A DNA stretch of 55,652 nt from Sporodiniella umbellata (GCA_025677835.1 JAIXMR010000141.1:1-55652); one strand, 5' to 3'; positions 38,068 to 50,536 are shown, numbered from the stretch's first letter. Translations and numbers: made by a program. Notes: a model not told the origin generated them from the sequence alone.

Positions 38068-41000
38068 TTATATTGAATACCTTATAATTGGGTCATGTAT
38101 AACAAAAGTAGGGTCGTTGAATTCGTGTCCAGTTGCAATAGAAAGGTGTTTGACTATACTCTCAACCTGTCTTTTGCATGTATCCACTTTACCATCTAGC
38201 TCGCCAAGCACATTATATCTCACAGCTTTAAGAATGATCAAACATTCGTCGGGATTCTCCAGCTCTAGCTCCTCTTCATCTTCGATACTCAGATCGTTTA
38301 GAACCTGATTGGAGATACTCCCTGTATTCCATCTATTGGTTTCTCCATTGATAGAATAGTCAATTATAAATCCATAGTTTTGCTCTTCGCATCTTGATTC
38401 TGCCGTCAGGGAAGAGAGTATGTATTCTCCCATTTGTATAGATTTAATAGTGCTCAGTTCAAGCCGCTTAAACTGAACCACTTTTTCTAAGTTATAATTG
38501 TAGCTACAGACATAAAGCGCTTTATCTGTCAGCAAGACCACTTTTTCTTCAAAGTCCCTAGAGCTTTTGAATTGCTAAATGATCGTTTCCTCAAAGTGAT
38601 ATTTTACCTTCTTTTCTTTGATTCTGTTGGCGATAATAAGGTCCATCCTATTGTTTTTTTTTCGTCATCAGACACTACGATTTGAGTGCTTGTCTCAACT
38701 GGAAATTTTTTAGTGTGTTAACTCGAATACATTGTTGTAATCTTCCTACTAGCACTCAAACGTATTTTTTCCCAACGTCTTTCTATTCCTGGCTCGGCTG
38801 ACATTTTTGTACTTTGAGGTACGTATCTAAATATTTCACATTTATGGTATCCTATTTCATAGTTCAATCCATAAATATATTTTCACACTTTCTATCGTTA
38901 CCTAAAATAAAATCTATTGTGGCTTGCTTCCAAAAGTCTTTTACAGTGTTAAAGTACATTCTTGCCAAAGAGTTTGAAGCATCATTAACCATTCCAGTAA
39001 AGTTTCTTTTGCCGGTTCTTTGACGAGCTTTTAGTTTCTATCACCCTTTTTTTTTTGGAACACAAAGGTGTATATTTCGTACCTTGTAAAGTCGCCCTTT
39101 AAAGCACTAGTGCCTGCATACATTCTAGATATTGCATCGCCATTGTTTGCCCAAGCTAAAAGAAATTAGCCAACCTAAGAGGCTATCATTAAACTTACCA
39201 TTGTTAAATACTTTTTCGAAGCTATCGTATAACTTGATTCCTTGTTCTGGGTACTCAATAATACCAAATCTCATCAACTGCAAGTTTAGCATGCTACGAC
39301 CAAAGGCACTCTATGGCAAAAAGTCAAAAAGGTGTACATGTCTATATATATGTATGACTTACTTGAACAACATTAGTTCTATCCAAACAGTCCATGCAAT
39401 TCTAAACAGTTGGATGAGTTGTGTTTTTCGTTTCCAACTTTGTTTTTACCGTCCTAAACACCCCACTTTGTTCGCAGTAAACATGTTCCCCATCTTCAGT
39501 GGCTGTCCAAAAATATCTACAAATCAAATATTCAAAAAGTAGCTCGACGGAAAAAAAAAAAACTTACTGGAATTTTGTCATGTCTTCGTATAGACTATTG
39601 CTTAGTTTGCTAATGTTTTCAAATTTCATTCCTTTGGTCTCTTTATGAAAATCAAACTCAATGTATCTGAATTTATCGTCTTAGTCTTGTAATTAAAGAA
39701 CAAAGGGTACTTACTTTATATTTGGATCGCCTAAAGTTTCTACGTGTTCGCGATATTCAGACCCAACAATTGCTTCCCTTCCAGTCAATTCTGTAAGGTT
39801 CACCAGTATTTGTTTTCCATATAAACTCTTTTGCACTTCAAAATGTTTTTGAAAGGCAGCGAAGTTCTCTTTTTCAGTTCTCTCTAAACTTGGTATGGGG
39901 TGCAAACTATAGGGAGATTGGCTCCAAAACACAGGTACTAAATCAAGTTGTAAGTATACCGCCCCCTTTTTTTTTTTTTCAACATCATACTCGATCCCCT
40001 AGTTTGCACAAATGATGCAATGTGGCGCGTTTCATTTCTCTTAAATACAACTACTTGTTCAGTCTCTACAAAGTTGGCAACTTGGCCGTTCTCATTTATG
40101 CCTCTACGCTGATATCTCATGCCTTGATGGTAGTAACATTAGATCACGTCTCTAAGATTTTCAATGTATACCTGCTCTTTCTTTGCTTCTTCTGGATATA
40201 AGAACAAACTCAAACTCGTACCCATCGATAATGCACGATTCCATCTGTATTGTTCCTTGAACAACAGGCAAAATCCACTCATCCAACTACTCACACTGAA
40301 TCAGATACCAAATTCTTTTGAAACCGTACGTACGTTTTGCTTTATGAGCTCTTGAGACATGTGCTCGTTCCACCAAAATCTACTGTCAACTCTTTTCCAC
40401 AAAGGTTTGTCGGAGTTGCCCTTATTTTTATGCGAGCTCTGAAAGCTCTTTGTTAAGTCTGTTTGCAAACATAGGGAATAAAACAGTGTACAAAATTATG
40501 ATAGATAAAGCAATCTCTCTTACCAAATGTGTTTGAAAACATAAACATCGATCTACTAAACATGTCTGTAATCTGTTTGATTAATCTTGACTCTAGCAGC
40601 GTGTCTTTTTCATCAGCTGTATCGCTCATTTCTTCATCCGAAGAAGCAGTGGTGGAGGAGATAGAGGAAGATAAGGGCAGCGTAGTGTGTAGCTCTGTAT
40701 TATCAATCACTAGATCACTCCCTTCTAAAGTAGGCTCGTGCGTTATTGACTCAAGTACCTCCCCCTCTTTTTTCTTTGCGAAAGTATCTTTGATTTTAGT
40801 AATAAAGGAGGAGGACTGTGTGAGCTTTACAGGCCGCTGCTCTACTTTTTCTACTTCTTCTACATTTTGCACGCTGATGGTTTTAGAATATTTACTTCCG
40901 TTGAAACTCAAGCAAGCAACCTTTTCTATGACATAGCAAGGCTGTTCAAGTATGTGACCTCGTAGATGCACCGCTGTTATGACAACCATATATTTTTCTT

Positions 41001-41323
41001 TTTTTTTTTTGGCAATGCATTTTAGCCAAGATGTCGAAAAAAAAAAAATGTTACGTCTTTTTTGTACCTATAAACCCTTGAAAAAAACCGAGTATACCAT
41101 AAACTTCCAAAGACTGGGTTATATTTGTCGGTTCATAGGAATCTTGTTGCATTAGTACCCAAAGCTGTTAGTTGAGCTATTAATGAGGCACTTGGCTTTT
41201 AAAGCAAAAACCTCTTTGTATTATTCTGTTTTCGCCAAAGTTTATCTCTAGAGCCTTATTCTCTTTTATCAGTACAAATGACTCGTTGGTGACATAAAGT
41301 TGAATCTTTTCTGTATTATGCAT
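38068..41323 (-). CDS. SAC2/INPP5F-type phosphoinositide phosphatase
   Basis: Sac-domain lipid phosphatase with the extra hSac2 domain; the human member removes the 4-phosphate from PI4P on endosomes. It is a many-exon minus-strand gene. Early exons are 41323-41192, 41113-41068, 40997-40524 and from 40458. The start gives [20 protein letters not shown], then [15 protein letters not shown] and [16 protein letters not shown]. An acidic insert of about 100 residues follows. Next come [60 protein letters not shown] and ASFVQTRGS. The catalytic CX5R is [13 protein letters not shown] at about 39415-39377, followed by [20 protein letters not shown]. The hSac2 part ends with [20 protein letters not shown] and HDPIIRYSI. 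Intron 1 uses a GTGCCT donor. No break was found in the exons I joined; inner exon borders were only partly worked out. Confidence 0.88.
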
Positions 41324-41493
41324 ATTTGACAAGGAGAAAAAACGAAAAGGTCATTGAAACACCACATTATAACCGGAGTGCAAAATTGAACGTCAAGTTA
41401 GTCTGTTGAGCTGTGTTTTCAGTGTCAGAGCGTCAGGCTCGCAACAGTACTAATAAGGGTAAGGTTTTATTGAAATCCAACGTACTGTATGAC

Positions 41494-43197
41494 TTAAGCC
41501 TTATGGCTGTTATAGAAGCACGCTACAGTTATGGCACCGGCAAAAGACATTAAACCGCATAGTAAAAACATAACAAAGAAAGATAAGCGGTCAATCTTTT
41601 TTTAAAAAAGAGGTTTTGTGTTTGTTAAGTTTATTTTACAGACATATATACACTTGCACTTACCTGCCAAATGATAACTCCAACACTAAAGTTCATTGGT
41701 ATCCTTATTAGCGTCATAACAACTGATCTTGTCTCCTCAGATATAGATTCTGCTTTAAGTGAGGACATACTGGGGTAATACACTCCTGTAGTGAATTCAA
41801 ATACGTGAAAGGCGATCACCATAAAAAGGGTCTAGGAGAACGAACATTAATATTTTTCTGTTATTCTTTTCTACCTTTTTTTTCGTTTGGGCTTACTGAA
41901 GCTTGAAAGTAATAATACATTATAGTGAATGAGCACGACGCTAGAAAAAGCGCAGCAGCCAGTAATTTGTCGTTTGACCATAAAAACTTGCTGTATCCTG
42001 ATTTATTGGTCTGATTATAGAGTCTAAATATCAAAGACCCAATCATCACAGCTAACATCATGGTAGAAAAAAGGTACCCAAGTGATGCAACAACTATATC
42101 AACGTTCATATTTTTTTAGTCAAAGAGACTTTCACTATTTTATTACCTGTTTTTTTGGAAGTCAACTTTAAGGCTGGAGTATACAACAATACAAATATAT
42201 ACATAGAGCATTCAAAAAAGTTTGTGCGAACGTAATGACTATAATATTCCTGTCTAAAACAAAATTGTAAAGACACTTTTATAAGCTAATTGCATTTTAG
42301 CTATTTTTTTTCCCTTATACTATTTCTTACTTTGGAATGCATACGCTAGACTTTTTCTCAAGTTGTTGCTTATGCTAGTGTGTTGCTAATTACTACGTTA
42401 ACAAAACGGTTAAAAAAGAACGAATTACCGTTTGAGGAGCACCGTAGTTCTCTGTCCAAGTCCCTGATACTATAACAAAAGTTATACAAAGCATGACTAT
42501 AGCGGCCACATAAGGGGCTCGGTAACTCCAGACATTAACTGCAATATTCGATATTACGCCTGCCATTATAGCGGAAACGCCATTTAAAAACGTACATAGC
42601 CCAAAAGTCCGATCTTTCCATTTTGAAAGATAGCCTCTGGAGGTGTGTTCTGATATATACCACGATTCAAATACAGTATAAAGAAGTGCGGTTGAAAGTC
42701 CAGACAATATGTGTGATAGTAGTAGCAAAGAATAAATGCTAAACAGACGAAAAACAAGCGCAAAAACCATAGTGAAGCAATAAACAACACATATACGCTT
42801 ACGACCGCTATACAGAAACGTTATTGTCTTTGTCGAAACAACAGAAAGTTGTACATACTAAATGTCTGCAAGACCGCCAACGGCAGTTCCAGCAAATGCA
42901 CTACTCACAAAGCCAGTCATAAATAAAGTTGCTATCTTGGATAGATCTAAATTGTAGGATTCATATAGCATATATAAATATGGTCCTTGGAGCCAGTCGG
43001 CGCCTATGTTAATAAGACACTTTTTAGTAGGAAGAAAAAATTATATGTTCAAAAAAATATGGTTTTTTTCAAGAAAAAAATTTACCCATTACAAGCATAT
43101 ACACAATCAAATACTTTTTTTGAAACGATTTGAATTCTTTTAGCAATTTGTTTTGAGATTCTGCTGTGGATCTAAGGCTTGTTGCAGAATCATTCAT
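41494..43197 (-). CDS. MFSD5-type (molybdate-anion transporter family) membrane protein, apparent frameshift
   Basis: Major-facilitator protein related to MFSD5, whose plant and algal members carry molybdate. Eight minus-strand exons: 43197-43086, 43003-42859, 42807-42429, 42385-42331, 42253-42147, 42093-41897, 41831-41664 and 41595-41494. Landmarks are ADWLQGPYLYMLYESYNLD, GGLADIYGRKRI, LSTALLYTVFESWYISEH, WSYRAPYVAAIV, YIFVLLYTPAL, FHVFEFTTGVYYPSMSSLKA and RSVVMTLIRIPMNFSVGV. Hydrophobic segments recur along the length. The exons sum to 1265 bases, one short of a frame. In exon 5 the family sequence RNIIVITFAQTF shifts frame to FECSMYIF at a run of six A (42214-42219, plus strand). One added base would give 421 residues. 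This may be a real lesion or a sequencing error. An alternative exon 4 acceptor keeps the frame open but replaces about 25 family-like residues. Confidence 0.85.
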
Positions 43198-43812
43198 TGT
43201 GATTTATAAAAATAAAGTAGACTTATTAATAATGTATATTCAAGTTGTAAGGAATAAAGAGAGTGTTGCAGAAGTATAGTCTAGAAAAATCAACACTAAC
43301 GAAATCTTGCTAAACTTTACAAAAAAAACAACAGCTAGGCCTCACCTGATTAATCATTTAGTAAAAATCCAAAATATGGCGAAATTTATATATCTTTCTG
43401 GGCGCTGGACAAATAATCATAGTAGCTAATGAAACACTTCAATATATGAAACAAAAACCTTTTTTAAGTTGCTTTTTATTCAATACGTTATTGTGAAGCA
43501 ACAGATGTTTCTTCCCCTTATACCCCAAGTACCATATTCACAGTAAATCAAGCTTTTTGCATGATCCACTATTCAAGTATACAGGTTTTGTTTTGTTTCC
43601 GTTTTTTTTTTAAAAGCACACCAAGTGTTCCAGTATTTTTAAAAAGTCTGTAGAAAAAACGCTTAAGCAGGATCGGCTATCAAAGAAAAAAAGCCTTCTT
43701 TTCTTTACTTTTGGTTTTGTTTTAGCTTTGTTGTCTCTCTTTTTTTCTATTTTTTTTTTTTAATTGGTTTAAATTGAAAAGTAATGGTGCGTTTTTTAGA
43801 CAGCAACATAAT
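43198..43812. other. Intergenic region between MFSD5 and the zinc-finger gene
   Basis: 615 AT-rich bases between two minus-strand genes: terminator of the small zinc-finger gene and promoter of MFSD5. No other feature seen. Confidence 0.5.
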
Positions 43813-44246
43813 CTAAATTAGATGGTTAGAAAAAGACAGCAGCTTAAATAAACTCGAATTACCAGGAAAGCATTCCTTCATTGTTTTGCTGTGTTTGTTT
43901 TCAGCATGCTCTGTCAAACTGTATGTGGAGTTAGTCGATAGTAAACATTACATGTATAAATTCTTACGCTTTTTCACGGGAAGTACAAAGGAAAGTTTGG
44001 AAGCAGGTTTTGCAAATAATGTTTTTTGCAGCTACATTCTATCGCACAAAAAGTTCTGTAAGATATATATACAACGTTGGTGAAAGGTAGTAACTTACAG
44101 TTTTTAATTGAGAGTTGCCATCTTTTTTTTGATTTTGTTTGGCATTGCGATCACGCTTCATTTGTGCTTTGGCTCCCTAAACATAAATCGATTTTGTAAA
44201 CACTTTTTTTTCTCTGAATCTTTCGTAAAGTAGTTACGTTTCCCAT
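43813..44246 (-). CDS. Small 4F5/SERF-like zinc-finger protein (At2g23090-like)
   Basis: A short gene of four minus-strand exons: 44246-44238, 44176-44099, 44038-43968 and 43918-43813, summing exactly to 87 residues. The protein begins MGN, then GAKAQMKRDRNAKQNQKKDG and NSQLKT, matching the basic 4F5/DUF1909 N terminus. A C2H2-type finger follows: ICKTCFQTFLCTS, then LTEHAENKHSKTMKECFPG (Cys-x2-Cys ... His-x4-His). The order and size match the plant At2g23090-like family. The molecular role is unknown; it is probably a small nuclear or cytosolic nucleic-acid-binding or chaperone-like protein. Exon 1 is only nine bases (ATG GGA AAC), so simple ORF scans miss the gene. The last 14 residues beyond ECFPG are not conserved in my recollection of the family. 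Confidence 0.85.
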
Positions 44247-44933
44247 TTTTGCTTCTGCTTTTTGAAATATAATAGATTGAGAAAAATTTTTTTTATTTTT
44301 TATTGTGCCTGGGAGAGATTAGCCGGACCCCAAAAATATGCAAAATTGTGGCTCTGAGAGTGATCTACCACATTGCTCCAGAAAAGGTTAATAGTTTACT
44401 GAGAAATTTCAATGTCCGTAACCAGAAAATAAATGCTTCGTCTTTAAACGTTCCATTCTTTTGAAGAGAAGCTTCGTATCAAGCTAAACCAAAACAAAAT
44501 AAATAAAAACTGCTCTCTCTAAAAAATCTAAAAAATCTTATCGATATTTTTTTATAATATTGAAGTTTGTTATTTAGTACGGCTGGCTATATCGAATGTT
44601 TGCAACTGTCTTTTGTATACCTCATCGTATTGAATTTATTTAAGTAAATGCATGTGTATAATATTGATTTATAGTTAAAAATGACATTACTATCTGCTTA
44701 TATTATACTAAGCGGCTCTCTTTTTAGTCTTTACAAAGGTCAGTTATATAGAACGAAGTATTCATGAGTATCGCAACTATACAATCACCGCACTAGTCAT
44801 ACAAAAGAGTTTACTATTCTAAAAGAAAAAATCAAATACCAATCAAAATGTGATATTTCGCTTGTGAGAAAAAAGAGATACACACATTGATGGCTTCCAG
44901 GGGCTTGTATGATATATCCTCGCCACAATTTAC

Positions 44934-45135
44934 TTGGAACTGGTTTAGGCAACAGGGACGCCAATTTTTCTTTTCAATACCGCTTTTTTCATTATCAAAT
45001 CTAATTGAAAGGTCTTAGTTGTATAATATATATATTCTGGCAATAGGAAACTTACCTTATATGTTCCCGAAACTCTCTTAGATCACTCTAACCCCACACA
45101 AAATTAGTAGGATCCTGGAATTCTTTTGGTAAGAG
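44934..45135 (-). pseudogene. Two-exon coding remnant with in-frame stop
   Basis: Minus strand 45135-45056 reads LPKEFQDPTNFVWG, a TAG stop (45088-45090), then SDLREFREHIR and a GTAAGT donor. After an acceptor at 45001-45002 the frame continues FDNEKSGIEKKNWRPCCLNQ to another donor near 44933. Matching phase across a proper intron suggests a former gene. The protein is not recognised. Confidence 0.4.
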
Positions 45136-45516
45136 AGGTTACTATTGAAAACATTCTTTTATATATCTGTGTTAGGAAAAGCAATCGTCTATATAAGTCT
45201 GGAAATCAGTATAGTAAAAAACAACTTAGCGAGAAGAGCTGTATGAGTCAATGTAATTTCTTGTTGACCTAAGTTACACACTTTTTATAATATTATATAC
45301 AGCGAAGACGGCAAATTTTATCACTTTGAGAAAATTGAATGTCTTTACTGTACTGGCAGCTTCGAGAGCCTGCAAAAGTTGAGTGCAAAACTGATGTTTG
45401 GATACCGATATCAATCAAAGTAGTAGCATATAGTCATATACACCCTTCTATACACACAATTTAAATTCTCTCACAAATGATCAGACAATCGTCTGTTTAT
45501 TTTCCTTTACAAGTAC

Positions 45517-45574
45517 CAAAATGCGACCATAATATGTGTATTCTAAAATTTGTTGCATTCAAAGTCGCATTTTG
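45517..45574. repeat. Small palindrome sharing the TGCGAC core
   Basis: Arms CAAAATGCGAC (45517-45527) and GTCGCATTTTG (45564-45574) are exact reverse complements, 36 bases apart. The ATGCGAC/GTCGCAT core with adjoining A/T is also in the inner arms of the palindrome at 11676-11752, so both may be copies of one short repeat family. Confidence 0.5.
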
Positions 45575-46786
45575 CTTAAGAAATATCCAAATTTTGTGGT
45601 TGAATATTGATAGCTTATTTGCATACTATAAAAATTGACATTAAACAAGTGGTTCATGTGTATAGAACACCATACTTCATTAGTAACAAAGAACTGAAAG
45701 TTTTGATTTGCCTTTCCTTATTGAGATATAACAGCTCATTGCTGATTTTCGTCATGTTCTATTTTTTGGTACTCCTTAAAAACCTAAAGCTGTATAAGCT
45801 AAACATGCAGCGTTTAAAGTCCATCCCAAGACTTTTTTTTTGCGTATGTTGCATATCAGAAAGCCAAAAGACCTGACCAAGTAACCAATGAAAAAGATGT
45901 TACATGAATAGATTTATACTTCTGGAAGGCCATCTTCCGCTTTATTGATTATTATGGTCATTGTATTTATCAGAATTGTATTGAAGGCTTATTTTATATT
46001 CACTTCTTTAATAGTCTTTGATTTTCAAAGCAGCCTTCTATAGATTTTTTGTAGTTTGATATAATCTACTGTAGCTTTTTTTTACTAGACTGGGTCCGAA
46101 AAATACTATATAATAAGGTTGTTTATAGCCTTTAATGCCGTATTCTTTTTTTCGAAAAAAGGGAACGAAAATATCTTAAAAAGGCCTTGTTTATTGGGTG
46201 TGGCAATTCTTGAAAGCTTGACAGTTGGCAGAAATAATAATACGTTTCTATAAAAAAAGTTGGTTATAATGTCATATTTTAATTGGATTCTGCGATTGCC
46301 TTTTGAAACTTACTCGTGATTTTGAAAATCAATATTAGTTGCTTTTTTTTTTAATTGTGGTTCTATCGTATATATTGTCTGATGCGATTTCAAAAACAAT
46401 ATGCATATTTTAGCTTAAATGAGTTTATATTGATACTCGGTTTTTTGGCATTTTGTGTGTTGTGAAAAACTTTGGTAAGCTGATCTATGAAAAAGTGCTA
46501 AGGGCGATATAGGGTTTTTGCTTTGATTTCTGTCAATTTTTGAATGATTATTTAATGACAAGACGCATTTATTTCTTCTTGTCTTCAGGTTTTATAGTTG
46601 AATTTATAATGTTTCGAAAACTTTGGCTGTGTTGGCTAATATATGTTTCTTTTCTATGGGTTGTCTTCGCCCTCGCTGCTTTCTTTTCTTAATTTAATGA
46701 AATCCGGAAAGCTGTAGAACAGAAACTATACACCTTTCCTTTTCTCAACAATAGTGTATATACATATGTTTTGAAGTTCTTAATTT

Positions 46787-47158
46787 CTATCCAATTTCCC
46801 CAAGATCTACGATCTTTTGTTCCCATTTAGCCATGACAAAATCTTTGCCGCTCTGTACGATGTTTGTATTGTATACGATGTAGATTATAGGATATCTATA
46901 TAAATCGCTATCGTCTTCCTCTAACTCATCAAGGCTTTTCTTAGTAAAACCTTTTCGATTCTCTGGCAATTTGTAATCCAAGCCTTTGGTGTCGTACAGT
47001 TTGTTGTTATACGTTACAAACACATCTAACAATTCCCTTTTGTTTTTTTGAGAGATTCTGAGGTGTGCTGTAAAAATTACAATGTCTTTTGGTATTATCT
47101 CTTCAAGATGGTATATTAAATATACATTGTGGTATTTGTCGGACGTTTCGTTAAACAT
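46787..47158 (-). CDS. Uncharacterised protein, possibly truncated
   Basis: An open frame of 123 residues from the ATG at 47158. It contains VYLIYHLEEIIPKDIVIFTA, HLRISQKNKRELLDVFVTYN and YPIIYIVYNTNIVQSGKDF, ending KWEQKIVDLGEIG. Composition and a consistent hydrophobic/charged pattern look coding. The same frame continues upstream (DATVSLLFH), then meets a TAA, preceded by SVYLICARDDITDF after a T-rich acceptor. An intron near 47190 or a nonsense mutation would explain this. A further minus-strand ORF at 47555-47370 (MCRVQVIGASCFMLYILLLD) could be a first exon with a hydrophobic leader. No family recognised. Confidence 0.4.
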   Translation of the reverse strand: MFNETSDKYHNVYLIYHLEEIIPKDIVIFTAHLRISQKNKRELLDVFVTYNNKLYDTKGLDYKLPENRKGFTKKSLDELEEDDSDLYRYPIIYIVYNTNIVQSGKDFVMAKWEQKIVDLGEIG

Positions 47159-49514
47159 ATGAAATAAAAGACTCACGGTCGCGTCTTAGGGAAAACTGTT
47201 AATTCTAAAGTCCGTTATGTCGTCACGGGCGCATATGAGATAAACACTTCTAAAAAAATAATTTTAAGCTACGAGACAGCACTGTCAATAGTATTTAACC
47301 AAAAGTCTGCGAGCCGAACAATAAACAAACGCGGTTTGTAAAACTCGAGATAATACGTTACTATACTTTTTAGGCCTTCTTGTTTTGACTGTCAAAGCTC
47401 AAAGTATGGTAATTGTACAAGGGGTTCGTATTTTGAAAATATAGGAAATTCGTTTTCCGAAATGAGTAGCCAACCTTTGAGGCAATCCAAAAAAAGTCAA
47501 GCAATAATATATATAGCATAAAACAAGAAGCTCCAATCACTTGAACTCTACACATAAAGAGCTCATTATGAAAAAACTATATATTTCTACGTAGTTTTGT
47601 AAGTATACAAATTCATTTTGATTGAGGCAGGTAGGTATAGAGAAAAGCATCTTGATACAATGATTGAAACTAAAGCAAAATTGGTACAGGTAAATACTTT
47701 GCAAAAAAATATGGAACTTGTGTTTTCAAGCCGCAGATTTTAAAGCATAAAGACTGATTTCTACCATCTTTGTTATACCACAGCTTTTAAATATGCACTC
47801 CTTATGGCTACTTGGTTTTCCTTTTTTCTCTAAACAGTAACCAGCTTGACATCCGAAAAAAGAAACAGGTAAAAAAAAAAAAAAAAAAAACTACTTCTTT
47901 TTCTTTGTAAAAGATTATGGGCACGGATATGTGTTATTAAAAAAATAGATGAGAAAAAAAAAGATGCCAAATGTTTCTAAAGGTGATGGAAAAGCTTTTT
48001 TTAGCTTTCGAAAAAACAAGCAGGGTTGTTTTTATAATATGAAAAACCAGATACGAGCAGGCAGCAACATGTCTCATTTAACCAAAGGCCCTAATTACAA
48101 ATATCGCTAAAACGTACCCGCAAACTTTCAGGGCCTTGCACCTACTTCGTAACCGAAAATGTACATCAGCACAAGCGAAAGCTTTAGATCTTGTAAAGCC
48201 AAGACTCTGTTAGAACTCCGGAAAGTAGCGGTAAACGAAAGCCGTTTTGCATAACGAAAATCCATTGGGACAGCCATCTGTCAGAAATATGTACCTGGCC
48301 TCAACTATCGAGCCAATAGAACAACGTTATAGAATATAATTAAAACATACTCGTATACAGCAAGATCTTTTTTTTTCTTATAGCGATATTAATTATCTGT
48401 TGAAATACTAAGAAACGGCATTACCAAAGCTTATTGATATCTTTTATGTATAACTTTATATATATTCTTTTTTGTTTTGGATATTTTTTTTCATCTGTTC
48501 CTTTGGTAGTGAAGGTGTGATTTGAGAAAAAATTTCTTTAAAAAGCATTCGTCAAAAAAAAGCACGCTGTAAGCTCTTTAGCAATTTTTATATTATATGT
48601 ATAATATAGTTTATGTGTAATTTTATCTTAGTTTTTAGTTGTTTTGCAGTTTGTATCGATACTCAATAAAAGCATTAACTTACCATAGCGGCAAGGCGAA
48701 GTAGTAATAAAACACAGATTAGGATCCGCTAGAATTTGTATGTATATTAAAAATCAAGAGTCTATCGAAAGAGCCAAGTCCAAAAAAAAAAAAAAAAAAA
48801 AAAGCAACCTCCTTCAACGCTTGGTAGCTTTCACGTTATGGCTATAAAGCTTGCGTCACTTGTAACTCTACGGTGACGGCTTTTTTGAAAATTAATGCAA
48901 AAAGGAGATAAAGGTGTGACGGTTTAGATAAACATAAAAGTATAAAAAGGAGCCAGTTTTTCTAACTTTCCCTTTTTTTTTTCCTTATTCATTGGCCTAT
49001 GCTAGGTCTTCCCGTCTTTTAGACGAGAGGCTCCTTCTGTCCCGGTCTGCTCAACCGGTTTGCAAATAATACTAGAAGAAACAAGATTCGTAACTTGCAA
49101 GAGGCGTACTTGTCAACACCCAAGAAGGAGACTTGTCAAACCCAACCCCATGAAGGACAACATGCGAAAACCCTCGCAACGAAGCATCAAATGAAAAATA
49201 ATAATAGCATAGTAGCAAAACTCTTGACTTGTCATCACAAAGGTGGAAGCGGTCTTTGAAAAGTCACTGGAAATCTTTTTTGTCTTAAAATATTGGATTT
49301 TTTAGTAACCATTTTTAAATTGGGTATTTAGCTTGGGTTTTGTGCTTTTATCCAATGATGATTTGTGTTAAAACTATGAAACTTTAATAGGCTAGTAAGT
49401 GCTTCTGTTAAACTATCAAACTCGTCGCCAAAACACAATAAAGGGTTCTACTATTCTTAATAAGACAGACTTTTTTCTTTTTATGTCGTTATCTTTGGTA
49501 TTATTACTATATCT

Positions 49515-50536
49515 CTAAAGCTGTAAAAAAAAACTAGAGTAGCCTTTATAAGAAGTACATGCTGGATATTCATAACCTACTCTTGATATGCGATATTCAT
49601 ATAATCTGTATTTTTCCATGTCTTTCATCACTTTGTTCCTTCTAATACTGTTTTGAGCTTTATTACCCAGTTCTATCTTTTGTTTAAAAAAGGATCGTTT
49701 ATATATTTCTGAATGTAAGAAACGCCTCAAAAAGAAAAGACACAAGCTTTACAAAACAGCAAACGAAAAGTTTATCCTATAGTAAATCAAAAAGGACATT
49801 TTACAGATTCTGTTTGCTTTACAGCATTTTCCTCAACGACTCTCTCTTTAATTTTGAGAGATGGATAACCTGCTCACTTAACATTGCTAAGGGAACAATG
49901 GCAGGATTTTTTGTTGTCGCTCAAAGCGGTGGTTAAGTTGAACTTTATAAATAGAGTGCCTTACAAGATGTTTGAATACGCTATCAATAACATTCTCAGT
50001 GTAAAGCTGAGGATTTTTGAGAAGTTGATTTTGAGTGCATTTCTTAGTTTTCCAATATGAAGGAGCTTATATGGGCAGTGTTATTTTCTAAAAGCTTATA
50101 TGGCACTTTTTTTTTCTTTTTCAAAACGTCCCACCATCATCGACTAGTATGGGGTTCTATATGAAGTTTTTTTTTCAAATTGGATTATATTTTCTCTTGC
50201 CTCAGTATTTTTCAATGTTATTTTCGTAAACGTTTCTCTTATCTTATCGTTATAATAAATTACAGTAAGTGAGAACGCTTTTATTTAACTTTATACTGCC
50301 ATTTTTCTACAAATTTTTTCTCTTTAATAGACTTGTAGGTGTCTAAGTAGGGGACTTAAACGATACGTTTTTAGTGCCATAGTGAGATTTGTGATCTGCG
50401 CTAGAGCGTCTTTCGTTGGGTCGAAAAACAACCATTTCTTGCCTGTTGTATACATAATCTTAATCATCTTAATATTAAAGAAAAGTTTCATTTTTACAAA
50501 GCTTTGAAGGAAAATAAAAACTGACCAGACTGGCAC
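49515..50536 (-). pseudogene. Probable decayed gene in at least three pieces
   Basis: Minus-strand reading gives protein-like stretches separated by stops and shifts. 50470-50324 has GKKWLFFDPTKDALAQITNL and MALKTYRLSPLLRHLQ. 50066-49890 has APSYWKTKKCTQNQLLKNPQ, LYTENVIDSVFKHLVRHS and LNHRFERQQKILPLFP, about 59 codons with no stop. 49745-49515 has SEIYKRSFFKQKIELGNKAQ. The pieces share strand and order, as expected of one broken gene. I do not recognise the family. Confidence 0.4.

Larger units (their letters stand above)
44247..46786. other. 2.5-kb gene-poor AT-rich region
   Basis: Stops in all frames with long A/T runs. It contains a coding-like remnant at 44934-45135 and a small palindrome at 45517-45574 (both listed). 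Otherwise nothing recognised. Confidence 0.5.

Noticed and set aside
45607..45876. Plus-strand ORF of about 89 codons
   Set aside because: It has no ATG start, is rich in Leu/Ile/Phe from AT-rich DNA, and has no motif.
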